From JALORV01 sp963703945 (GTDB lineage: Bacteria > Pseudomonadota > Gammaproteobacteria > Burkholderiales > Burkholderiaceae_F): a stretch of DNA of 64,000 nt. The position numbers were made by a program, and so were the translations under genes. This document shows, one piece after another, positions 43,371-51,214 of the stretch. The notes under the pieces were generated by a model. The model saw only the letters and a list, made by a program, of their open reading frames with translations, was not told the origin of the DNA and made no database searches. Position 1 is the stretch's first letter. Every line of letters begins with the position of its first letter. The stretch lies in assembly GCA_963703945.1 (NCBI GenBank), contig CAVPGM010000011.1:62001-126000 (forward strand), written 5' to 3'.

Positions 43371-44127
43371 ACAGGTGCGTGTAGTTGCGACTCACCTCGA
43401 GTTTGTCCGGACGGCCCTTGACCTGCACCAGCTGACGGCCCCGGAAGTCACGCGTCACAGCAGCGATCGCATCCGCATTGACGATGGTGGATCGATGGAT
43501 CTGCCAGAACTTCTTCGGGTCCAATTCGTCGACCAGTTCCTTAATCGGCTTGCGGATCAGCGCCTCGAAGGATTCGGTCTGCACCCGCGTGTATTTCTCG
43601 TCCGACGTGAAGAACAGCACGTCGGCCACGGGTATCAGCTTGAGCTGCTGGCCCACGCTGGCCTGAATCCACTGCAGCGGGCCGTCAGCGGCACCAGTAC
43701 CAGCCGCCTCGCCGGCCTCGAGACGAGCGGCGAGTTTCCCGAGCAACTCACGTAGATCGCTCGGCCGCTGACCAAGGCGTTTCTTGAGCCGAGCGACGGT
43801 CACCTCCAGCCGCTCGCGTTCCGCCGGCTTCAGTACGTAGTCAACGGCACCGTGTTCGAAGGCATCGACCGCGTACTCGTTGTAGGCGGTGATGAACACG
43901 ATATGGCACGCGTCACCGATGGCCTTGGCAGCCTCGATGCCCGTCATCCCCGGCATCCGGATATCGAGAAACGCCAAGTCGGGCGCCAGCTTGTCGACCG
44001 CCGCCACGGCCTCTTCGCCATTCTTGGCCTCGTCGACAATTTCGAGCTCGGGCCAGACTTCCGACAGTCGAGCGCGCAACTGCTCGCGCATCAAACGCTC
44101 GTCGTCCGCGATGATCGCCCGTGGCAT
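43357..44127 (-). CDS. LytTR-type response regulator
   Basis: 256 residues. Receiver domain with acidic pair D8-D9, phospho-acceptor D55 (LAFLDIRMPG), T80 and K100, then a LytTR DNA-binding domain (VADVLFFTSDEKYTRVQ ... FWQIHRSTIVNADAIAAV). This is the AlgR/LytR class, which binds DNA through beta-strands instead of a helix-turn-helix. It follows the kinase gene by 14 bases, so the two make one two-component system. Target genes are unknown; the EF-hand and T2SS genes are near. Confidence 0.93.
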   Translation of the reverse strand: MPRAIIADDERLMREQLRARLSEVWPELEIVDEAKNGEEAVAAVDKLAPDLAFLDIRMPGMTGIEAAKAIGDACHIVFITAYNEYAVDAFEHGAVDYVLKPAERERLEVTVARLKKRLGQRPSDLRELLGKLAARLEAGEAAGTGAADGPLQWIQASVGQQLKLIPVADVLFFTSDEKYTRVQTESFEALIRKPIKELVDELDPKKFWQIHRSTIVNADAIAAVTRDFRGRQLVQVKGRPDKLEVSRNYTHLFKQM

Positions 44128-44141
44128 TCAACGATTATGCG

Positions 44142-45710
44142 TCAGGCGGGCTGGGCCGCGGGCTGAAGCGGCGCATCGGCTTCGAAGGTGTAGGGCACGT
44201 CGATGGTGACGATGGTTCCTGATGGGTCGTTGGCCTCGATCGACAGTCGCGCACGACCGCCGTAGAGGGCCGACAGGCGCTCCCGAACGTTCGCCAGACC
44301 CACTCCGGTTCCCGGTCGCGAGGCAGCTGCAAATCCCAGGCCGGTGTCGGCCACGGTGACGCGCAGGCGCCCGTCGACAATGTCGGCGGAGATCGTCACG
44401 GCGCCGCCATCGGACTTCGGCTCGAGGCCATGCCGGATGGAGTTCTCGATCAGGGACTGCAGCATCATCGGCGGGAACTGCGCCGACATCAGGCCCTGCG
44501 GCACCGTGACGGTGTATTGCAGCCGGTCTTCCATCCGGAACTTCAAGATCTCGAGGTACGACCGGCACAGCTGCACCTCCTTGCCGAGCGTGGTCGATCC
44601 TTCCCGCATCTGCGGCAGCGCCGCGCGCAGGTACTGGATAAGGTTCTTCTGCATCTTTGACGCCGTCGGCGGATCTGTTTCGATCAGGTAGTCGACCGAG
44701 GCGAGCGTGTTGAACAGGAAATGCGGCTCGACCTGCGCCTGCATCATCTTGAGCTGCGCCTCGACGAGTTGCCGCTTCAGGCTTTCCTCGGCGGCAGTCG
44801 CCGTGGCCACCTGTGCACGTTTCTCTGCCTTCTTCTTGCCGCCCAGTACGATCTTGACGATCACGCCGGTGAGCACCAGCAGCGCGGCGAAGCTCATCAT
44901 CCAGTCGCCGCTGCGCGCCCGGTAGCTGTGCACCTCGCGCGCGACCTTGCGGTTCACCTGATCGGAAACGATGCTCTCGATTTCCTGGCGCGCGCTTTCC
45001 AATGCCTGCTCGACCTTGGCGGGGTCGTTGACCGAGCCGGGCGGTATCACGACCGTGCCGTTGCGCTCGATCACCACGTCGGCCGGCTCTTCCGGCGGCA
45101 ACGGCGGCATCGCAGCGCCATCTTCAACGCGGACTCCGTTGCCGTCGATGATGACCTGCACCGGCTTGCCGTTGCGCTGGGACATGATGCGCAACCCGCT
45201 TTCGTCGATGTTGACCGAACTCGCGTCTTTGTCCGCGCCCGGCGCGCCGGGCGGTGACGGCGGACGAGGAGCGTCCGGTGCAACTGGGGCGCGCGGCGGC
45301 TGAGGCGCGTTCGGCCGCGCAATGCGGATGCCGTCGGGACCGACCTTGATGTCGACCTTGACCTTTTCCGATGCGCCCTTGCGATCCTTGCGATCGACAA
45401 CGACCACCGGCCCGCCTTCGTCATAGAAGATGGTCGAGGCGATGCCGATGGCACCCATTAGCAGAAGCGCCACCAGAGTGAATTTCCCCCAGCCAACCGT
45501 CGCCAGCCACTCGCCGATGCGATTGAACAACGCCTTTATCCGAGGCAGGACGCGTGACTGGAAGAATGACCAGGCGCTGGCTGCGCCTTCGACGACATCA
45601 GGAGCGGCGACTCGCGCTCCCGCTGTAGCGGCGGAACCGACCCCGCGCGCGCGGCTGGCGCGCTGCGGTTCCGGCTCGCTCGATGAAGGGGGTGCGGGTT
45701 GTTCAGCCAT
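44142..45710 (-). CDS. LytS/AlgZ-type sensor histidine kinase with repeat-bearing periplasmic region
   Basis: 522 residues. Membrane helices near 77-96 and 270-290 enclose a periplasmic region of about 170 residues. The kinase core has the His_kinase motif EPHFLFNTL (H330), N-box LIENSIRHGLEPKS and glycine-rich GLGFAAASRPGTGVGLANV, matching partners of LytTR regulators. The periplasmic part carries four short beta-like repeats, IKVGPDGIRI, VNIDESGLRI, VIIDGNGVRV and VVIERNGTVVI, separated by Pro-rich linkers; I do not recognise this sensor. Cytoplasmic N-terminal 70 residues are low complexity. Confidence 0.9.
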   Translation of the reverse strand: MAEQPAPPSSSEPEPQRASRARGVGSAATAGARVAAPDVVEGAASAWSFFQSRVLPRIKALFNRIGEWLATVGWGKFTLVALLLMGAIGIASTIFYDEGGPVVVVDRKDRKGASEKVKVDIKVGPDGIRIARPNAPQPPRAPVAPDAPRPPSPPGAPGADKDASSVNIDESGLRIMSQRNGKPVQVIIDGNGVRVEDGAAMPPLPPEEPADVVIERNGTVVIPPGSVNDPAKVEQALESARQEIESIVSDQVNRKVAREVHSYRARSGDWMMSFAALLVLTGVIVKIVLGGKKKAEKRAQVATATAAEESLKRQLVEAQLKMMQAQVEPHFLFNTLASVDYLIETDPPTASKMQKNLIQYLRAALPQMREGSTTLGKEVQLCRSYLEILKFRMEDRLQYTVTVPQGLMSAQFPPMMLQSLIENSIRHGLEPKSDGGAVTISADIVDGRLRVTVADTGLGFAAASRPGTGVGLANVRERLSALYGGRARLSIEANDPSGTIVTIDVPYTFEADAPLQPAAQPA

Positions 45711-46167
45711 GACGAATTATCGCGGGTACAAATCGCTTGCGTACTGGAGCGACCGCACCTTAGGTCGATCCGCCGCGTGCTGCCATCACGGTGCGATAGG
45801 CTGCATGAAGCGAGGCTCAGACGGCACAACGGCGGAGCCGACCGACATTGTCGACGTTCGGTGGCTCGGGCCACCATGGCGAATCGAACGGTCCGCGCTC
45901 GGCAAAAAAAGGCCCGGTGGATGCCGGGCCGGAATATTCCCCGGGGGGCCGGGGCTGGAGGAAGGAAACGCTTGCAGAGCGACGGACCAGGATCACTCCG
46001 TCGAACGCTGCAGGGACTTTAGGCAAGCGCCCGACGTGACGCGATTCGTTTGCGACGAACCGCAGAAATGCCGGTGCAAAGAGCACGAATCTGCGAGGCG
46101 ATCCGCTTCGGCTACCGCTGGCCCGCGACGAAACGGCTGATGGGAGGCGCGAATCGCGCCGCCTTGC
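45711..46167. other. 457-base gap between the kinase and a small membrane protein gene
   Basis: Holds one clear terminator (45911-45930) reading with the minus strand and about 240 bases of 3' flank of the upstream gene. Open frames crossing it run through the terminator and lack homology. The 195 bases next to the kinase start should include its promoter, but no strong -35/-10 pair was seen. Confidence 0.5.
45911..45930 (-). terminator. Rho-independent terminator
   Basis: GGCCCGG (45911-45917) and CCGGGCC (45924-45930), 6-base loop, followed on the minus strand by TTTTTTT. A textbook terminator for minus-strand transcripts coming from 46168 and beyond, insulating the kinase operon. Confidence 0.85.
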
Positions 46168-46560
46168 TTACCCCGCGCCGGCGACGCGCAGCACCAGCGA
46201 GATACCCAGCAGCACCCAGCCGGTTCGACCCGCCACTTCGGACCAAGGGTGCGCGGCCTTCAGTTGCGCCGCCTGCTGCATCAGTTCCTCGCGCCGGCGA
46301 CGGATGCGCTCGGGCGATGCACCGTCCTCTGCACTTGCTTGCACGATCGCACGCAGGAACGGAAACTGCGACATCAACGAAAGCATCAACACCGACGCGC
46401 CAAGGTCGCCCAACCCGTGCGCGAACTGTCCGGAGTCGAACTGCAGCAACGCCAGGCCAGCCAATACTGCGCTCAGGACGAAGAATGAATTACGCCACAT
46501 ACGCTCACCCGCGCTGGGGGTCGGGGCGTGCTTCGGCGGTCTCGGAGTGGAAATGTCCAT
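46168..46560 (-). CDS. Small membrane protein of unknown function
   Basis: 130 residues; I do not recognise the family. Three hydrophobic segments: FFVLSAVLAGLALLQF, a central LGASVLMLSLMSQFPF, and a C-terminal GWVLLGISLVLRV. Between the last two lies a charged stretch ERIRRRREELMQQAAQLK, likely helical and cytosolic. The reading frame is good, bounded by a downstream terminator. Upstream is the EF-hand gene on the same strand. Confidence 0.65.
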   Translation of the reverse strand: MDISTPRPPKHAPTPSAGERMWRNSFFVLSAVLAGLALLQFDSGQFAHGLGDLGASVLMLSLMSQFPFLRAIVQASAEDGASPERIRRRREELMQQAAQLKAAHPWSEVAGRTGWVLLGISLVLRVAGAG

Positions 46561-46607
46561 CAGCTGTTTAGATGGGCGCGATCAACGTCGGTTCAAGCGC
46601 TGCAAAC

Positions 46608-46625
46608 AGCCCGCAAGCGCGGGCT
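46608..46625 (-). terminator. Hairpin after the EF-hand gene (weak terminator)
   Basis: AGCCCGC (46608-46614) and GCGGGCT (46619-46625) with a 4-base loop, followed on the minus strand by GTTTGC. Short U-run, so termination strength is uncertain. It lies in the 186-base gap between the EF-hand and small membrane protein genes. Confidence 0.45.
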
Positions 46626-46746
46626 GCCACCTGTACATCGGCATCTTCCCGCTTTTCTCAAGCCGGTCGCTGACCTACGCCAACATTTCCGCCCAGCCGT
46701 TCCCGGCGCGAGGGCGATCCCTCGGATGGCCGAGGTTCGCGAGCCC

Positions 46747-47193
46747 TCAGGGCTTGACGGGAGGCTGAGGCGCGGCTGCGCGCGGATGGGTGCTGCGCCA
46801 GGCCGCGAGCTCGTCACGGCTCAGCATTCCGTCCTTGTTGGCGTCGATCGCATCAAAGTTGGAGGAAAGGTGCGGCGCAGCTTTCGCCTCCTCCCGCGAA
46901 ATCGAACCGTCGCCGTTGGCGTCGATGCGCGCATGGTGGCCGTGCGATCCCGCTGGCCGAGCCGCGCGCAACTCGTCCTGCGAAAGAACGCCATCCTTGT
47001 TGGTATCGATGCGGTCGAAGTCCTGAGACAGTCGCGGAGAAGCAGCGGCTTCTTCGCGCGATATGTTGCCGTCGCCGTTCTTGTCGAGTTGCGCCATGCG
47101 CGGCCTGGGCGAGGTGGAACCGTCGGTCGACGCAGCGTTCGCACCAAAAGTCGCGGCGACGAGGACCGCGGTCATGAGTATTCGAGCGGACAT
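46747..47193 (-). CDS. Secreted protein with four EF-hand calcium sites
   Basis: 148 residues from the ATG at 47193, preceded by GGAG six bases away. A signal peptide ends near ANA-A at residue 20. Four canonical 12-residue EF loops follow: DKNGDGNISREE (37-48), DTNKDGVLSQDE (63-74), DANGDGSISREE (91-102) and DANKDGMLSRDE (118-129), all with full Ca2+ ligands. A Pro/Ala tail ends the protein. Probably a periplasmic or exported Ca2+-binding protein; it lies next to the T2SS genes, but a link is only positional. Confidence 0.88.
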   Translation of the reverse strand: MSARILMTAVLVAATFGANAASTDGSTSPRPRMAQLDKNGDGNISREEAAASPRLSQDFDRIDTNKDGVLSQDELRAARPAGSHGHHARIDANGDGSISREEAKAAPHLSSNFDAIDANKDGMLSRDELAAWRSTHPRAAAPQPPVKP

Positions 47194-47298
47194 GATCATC
47201 TCCATAGTGGGATGACCATTTAACGAGCGGCACCGGCGCGCGACGACGATCTTTACGCTTCCTTACGAATTGAAACACGGAGCTACATCGTCGAGCCG

Positions 47299-47916
47299 CT
47301 ACTGCGTTTGCGGCGGCGACGAACCCGGAATTGCGGGTATCTGTCCTTGCGGCGGCGCCTGTCCGGGTGCGGTTGCTGGCGGCGGATTCGGCGCTGCGCC
47401 GGGAGCGGGACGCGGCGCGGGTGTCGGCGCGGTGCCTGTGCTGGGGGCCGTCAGCGTGTTTCCGGCGCGAGTGAAGTTCGGCGCGGGCGCTGCGCCACTG
47501 ACTGCGACGGCCGGACGCGGCGGGAGTCGGACCTCCTGCGGGCCGCCCGGGCTGTCGAGAACGATTACCTCCGCCTGGATCGAATTCAGTGTCGTTCCGG
47601 GGACAACCTCCTGGCCGATCAAATACACGCGCGGCGGCTTGCCGTCGACGACCAGCACGGCACTCGAATCCTTTCCGGCCGCGAAGGCTCCGAGCGCCTG
47701 GATATTGCTGGCGACCGCTACCTGGGCGACTTCGACCTTGCCGAACATGCGAGCAGCGGCCGCCTGGTCCGGATCCCGCAGCGGGGGAGGCGGCAGCGGC
47801 GGCGGCGCGGAAGTCGGCGCTGGTGTGAAGATGCGCACCGCCCAATACGCGGCGATGACCACCACTGCGGCGAAGAACAGCAAGTGGATCGAAGCGGCGG
47901 CAAGCTTTTTCAGCAT
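47299..47916 (-). CDS. gspC: GspC-like type II secretion inner-membrane protein
   Basis: About 205 residues from the ATG at 47916 (MLKKLAAASIHLLFFAAVVV); earlier ATGs at 47940 and 47970 are possible. One N-terminal membrane helix, a Pro-rich linker, then an HR-like domain (RMFGKVEVAQVAVASNIQALGAFAAGKDSSAVLVVDGKPPRVYLIGQEVVPG) that in other systems touches the N0 domain of the secretin. A Pro/Ala-rich tail follows and no PDZ domain is visible. It is divergent from gspG, not first in the same operon as usual. Confidence 0.82.
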   Translation of the reverse strand: MLKKLAAASIHLLFFAAVVVIAAYWAVRIFTPAPTSAPPPLPPPPLRDPDQAAAARMFGKVEVAQVAVASNIQALGAFAAGKDSSAVLVVDGKPPRVYLIGQEVVPGTTLNSIQAEVIVLDSPGGPQEVRLPPRPAVAVSGAAPAPNFTRAGNTLTAPSTGTAPTPAPRPAPGAAPNPPPATAPGQAPPQGQIPAIPGSSPPQTQ

Positions 47917-48134
47917 TCTCTGTCCCGATGGGGCAACCATGATCGCGCAGGGCGCGGCGGTGCCCCTCATCCTGTTGCATTAGTGCCGTGTCGAATCCCG
48001 CTTAGAAGGGGTCAGACCGGCGACTTGCGTTGATAATATCCGGCGCAGTCGGTGTTGTCCGCGGCTAAAACCGAGGAACTTCAAGGCCTTCCGCGCACAA
48101 CTTCACGCATTCTTTAGCCTCGGGCAATGATCAT

Positions 48135-48587
48135 ATGAGTTCGATGAAGCATTTCCGTTCGCGGCGCGATCGCGGCTTCACGCTGATCGAGATCATGGTG
48201 GTGATCACGATCCTCGGAATCCTGGCCGCGCTGATCGTTCCTCGTGTCGTCGGTCGGACCGACGATGCCCGCCTCGCGGCCACCCGACAAGACATCGCCT
48301 CGGTGATGCAGGCGCTGAAGCTTTATCGCCTCGACAACGGTCGGTATCCGACCACCGAACAGGGATTGCAGGCGTTGATCAGCAAGCCGACCGCGGAACC
48401 GGTACCCAACAACTGGAAGCAGGGCGGCTACCTTGAGCGCAATTCGGTGCCCCGCGATCCCTGGGGCCACCCCTACCAGTACCTGAACCCGGGCCTGCGC
48501 GGCGAGATCGACGTCTTCAGTTTCGGCGCCGACGGACAAGCAGGCGGCGAGAACGCCGACGCGGACATCGGTTCCTGGTCCCTGTAG
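48135..48587 (+). CDS. gspG: Major pseudopilin GspG
   Basis: 150 residues. Prepilin leader of 14 residues ending RDRG, cut before FTLIEIMVV, with the E5 needed for assembly. The C-terminal part has the Ca2+-site region and YPTTEQGLQAL, DPWGHPYQYLNPG and FSFGADGQ typical of GspG. Builds the pseudopilus that pushes substrates through the secretin. The 218-base divergent gap to gspC should hold both promoters. Confidence 0.97.
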   Translation: MSSMKHFRSRRDRGFTLIEIMVVITILGILAALIVPRVVGRTDDARLAATRQDIASVMQALKLYRLDNGRYPTTEQGLQALISKPTAEPVPNNWKQGGYLERNSVPRDPWGHPYQYLNPGLRGEIDVFSFGADGQAGGENADADIGSWSL

Positions 48588-48675
48588 TCCGCCGCGCGCG
48601 TCGGACCGCCGCGGCTGGCTCGCCGACTCCGATGGCACACCGCACGAGCCAGGCCGATCGAGCAGGACACACTCT

Positions 48676-49185
48676 GTGCAGCCGAGCCCACGCCTCCGCA
48701 CCCGCGGCTTCACGCTGATCGAAATGCTGGTCGTCATCGTGCTGGCCGGCATCCTGATTTCGATCGTCAGCATCAGCGTGACCCCCGACCCGCGCCAGAA
48801 GCTGATGCGGGAAGCGCAGCGCATCGGACAGCTGATGACGCTGGCCTCCGACGAGGCGCGCATCCGCCAGATGCCGATCGTGTGGGAGGCCGATCTGCGC
48901 GGATACCGGTTCGTCACGGAAATTGGCGGCGAACGACGGCTGCTGACCGACGATGATTTCCTGCGCGAGCGTGCCTGGGAGACACCTTTGACGCGACTGT
49001 CGGTGCAGGACGGTGGCGGTCCGCAGCCGGCGCAGGTCCTGCTGGGGCCGGGGGCACCTCCCGTTCGAATGGCGGTTGCGCGCGAATGGATACAGCCGCG
49101 CTGGCGACTCGAACTCAGCAATGAAGACACGACCGTCAGCCTTGATTTCGATGAATCCGGTCGCGCCACGGTGACGCCACCATGA
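48676..49185 (+). CDS. gspH: Minor pseudopilin GspH
   Basis: 169 residues from a GTG at 48676. Leader ends RTRG, mature start FTLIEMLVVIVLAG. The C-terminal body is a GspH/FimT-like beta domain. 88 bases after gspG; overlaps gspI by four bases. Confidence 0.93.
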   Translation: MQPSPRLRTRGFTLIEMLVVIVLAGILISIVSISVTPDPRQKLMREAQRIGQLMTLASDEARIRQMPIVWEADLRGYRFVTEIGGERRLLTDDDFLRERAWETPLTRLSVQDGGGPQPAQVLLGPGAPPVRMAVAREWIQPRWRLELSNEDTTVSLDFDESGRATVTPP

Positions 49186-49559
49186 AGCGGGCCCGCCGTG
49201 GCTTCACGCTGCTCGAGGTGCTGGTCGCCCTGGTCATCATCGGCGTCGCGCTGGCCGCTGCCATGCGCGGCGCGATGGCGCTCACGTCGACCGCCGAATA
49301 CACGCGCGAGAAGATGCTCGCGGTGATGACGGCCGAGAACCGCCTGCTTGAACTGCGCCTGGCACGCGAGCGCCTCGAGCAGGGCGAGAACAGCCTTCCG
49401 TGCGAGCAGGGCGGGATGATCTTCCAGTGTGTGCAGGCCGTGAAGCCGACGCCGAATCCCTTCTTCCGGCGCGTCGAGGTGCGCGTATTCAAGCCGACCA
49501 ATGATGGAACGCTGCGCATGCTGGCCGAACTGATGACCGTGCTGCCGACCAACCAATGA
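49182..49559 (+). CDS. gspI: Minor pseudopilin GspI
   Basis: 125 residues. Leader MKRARRG, mature FTLLEVLVALVIIGVALAA. Part of the GspHIJK tip complex. Overlaps both neighbours by four bases (ATGA type). Confidence 0.94.
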   Translation: MKRARRGFTLLEVLVALVIIGVALAAAMRGAMALTSTAEYTREKMLAVMTAENRLLELRLARERLEQGENSLPCEQGGMIFQCVQAVKPTPNPFFRRVEVRVFKPTNDGTLRMLAELMTVLPTNQ

Positions 49560-50155
49560 ACGCGCGCGGATTCACGCTGCTCGAGTTGCTGGTGGCGATC
49601 ACAATTCTGTCAATCGTTTCGGTCATCTCCTGGCGTGGCCTCGACTCGCTGGTCAGTACACGCGAGCGTCTTGAGCCGGAAGCGGACGACGTGCGCGCAC
49701 TTCTGATCGCTTTCGGCCAGTTGGAACGCGACCTGGCCCAGGTGCCGAATCCGAAGTTCCTCGGCTTGACGAACTCGCCGATCGACGTAACGGTCACCGA
49801 CGGCGCGACGATGCTGCAGCTGGCACGTATCGCCCCGGCCTCCGCCGACGGGCCTACCGAGGTGCAGACGGTGTTTTACCGGGTGGTCGACGGCACATTG
49901 ATGCGACAGGCTACGGCCGCCCTGCCCGCCTTCGAAGCCACGCAGACCGATCGGCTCGAAACGGCGCGTCTGGTTCCTCACGTGAAGACGATGCAGATCC
50001 GCACCTGGTCGCCGACCGGTGGCTGGGTCGATCCGACGATTCCCGACCCGTCAGGCAACACACCGCAGCCCGGCGCCGTGACACCCGGAGTCGAGGTCAC
50101 CCTGGAGCGCAGCAACGGCAAGATCTTCCGCCGCGTGCTGCTGGTCGGCGCATGA
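49556..50155 (+). CDS. gspJ: Minor pseudopilin GspJ
   Basis: 199 residues. Leader MNARG, mature FTLLELLVAITILSIVSVISWRGLD. Characteristic FGQLERDLAQVPNPKF segment. Overlaps gspK by four bases. Confidence 0.94.
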   Translation: MNARGFTLLELLVAITILSIVSVISWRGLDSLVSTRERLEPEADDVRALLIAFGQLERDLAQVPNPKFLGLTNSPIDVTVTDGATMLQLARIAPASADGPTEVQTVFYRVVDGTLMRQATAALPAFEATQTDRLETARLVPHVKTMQIRTWSPTGGWVDPTIPDPSGNTPQPGAVTPGVEVTLERSNGKIFRRVLLVGA

Positions 50156-51207
50156 ACACACTTGTCTGCCGCAGTCGGCGTCGCCAACACGGTGCGGCCG
50201 TGCCGCCCGCCCCTCGGGGGCGGGACGGGGTGGGGCGATCGAGTCCGCGCATGCGCCGGCAAAACGGCGCCGCCGTTTTGCTGGCGCTATTCGTCGCGGC
50301 GCTCGCAACGATGATCGTCAGCGCGCTCTTCTACCGGCAGTTCGTGCTGCTGCGAACGATCGAGAACCAGCAGCTGATGTCGCAGAGCCGCCTGCTGCTG
50401 CGGGGCGCCCTCGACTGGGGGCGTGCGATCCTGCGCGAGGACGCCAATCGCTCGAGCTATGACTCGCTGAGCGAACCCTGGGCGCAGCCGCTCGCCGAAA
50501 CACGGCTGGACCAGCTCGGCGAAACCTCTTCGCTGGCGTCGCAGGCGTCGATCGCCGGCTCGATGGAAGACGCGCAGAGCCGATTCAATCTGCGCAACCT
50601 TGTCGAAAATGGCCAGATCGTCGAGTCCGAACTCGAAGCGCTGCGGCGCCTGTGCGTGCTGCTGCAGTTGCCCGAGCAGACCGCAGAGCTGGTTGCCGTC
50701 CGGATGCAGCAGGCGCTGCCGGCCACCACACCGGACGAAAGCGGCCGCATGCCCGACGCGGGAACGCGCACCGACAAGCGACGACCGCTGCCGCTGATGC
50801 TGCCGCAGGACCTCGCCTCGATAGCCGGCATCTCCCCCGAAGCGGTCCAGCGACTTGCGCCCTACATTGTCGTGCTCGACGAGCGCACGCCGATCAACGC
50901 GAACACGGCGCGGCCGGAGGTGATCGCTGCGCGCGTGCCAGGGCTGTCGCTGTCGGACGCCCGCGCGCTGGTGGCCGAGCGCGAGCGCATCTCGTACTTC
51001 AACAATGTGGGTGAGGTCCGGACCCGGCTCGGCGCCAAGGCAAACGGTGTAGCAGAGGCCGATATCGCCACTGCTTCGCGCTTTTTCTTTGTGCGGGGCG
51101 AGGTCAAACTCGACCGCGCGGTGACCCGCATGGAGGCGCTCGTCCGACGCGGCGTGCCCGGCCAGGGCATACAGCCGGTCACCGTCCTGTGGATCCGCGA
51201 GATCTGA
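50152..51207 (+). CDS. gspK: Minor pseudopilin GspK, unusual N-terminus
   Basis: 351 residues from the ATGA overlap at 50152, or 318 from an ATG at 50251. The hydrophobic pseudopilin helix is NGAAVLLALFVAALATMIVS, preceded by MRRQ; it lacks Glu at +5, as GspK does. The first 33 residues hold a near copy of the leader (RRRQHGAAV) before a Gly/Pro-rich insert. The body has the large alpha domain (DAQSRFNLRNLV ... TPINANTARPEVIAARVPGLS). Caps the pseudopilus tip. Confidence 0.92.
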   Translation: MNTLVCRSRRRQHGAAVPPAPRGRDGVGRSSPRMRRQNGAAVLLALFVAALATMIVSALFYRQFVLLRTIENQQLMSQSRLLLRGALDWGRAILREDANRSSYDSLSEPWAQPLAETRLDQLGETSSLASQASIAGSMEDAQSRFNLRNLVENGQIVESELEALRRLCVLLQLPEQTAELVAVRMQQALPATTPDESGRMPDAGTRTDKRRPLPLMLPQDLASIAGISPEAVQRLAPYIVVLDERTPINANTARPEVIAARVPGLSLSDARALVAERERISYFNNVGEVRTRLGAKANGVAEADIATASRFFFVRGEVKLDRAVTRMEALVRRGVPGQGIQPVTVLWIREI

Positions 51208-51214
51208 ACCCACG

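Noticed and set aside
45817..46086. 89-residue minus-strand frame upstream of the kinase
   Set aside because: It reads through a strong terminator and has no homology.
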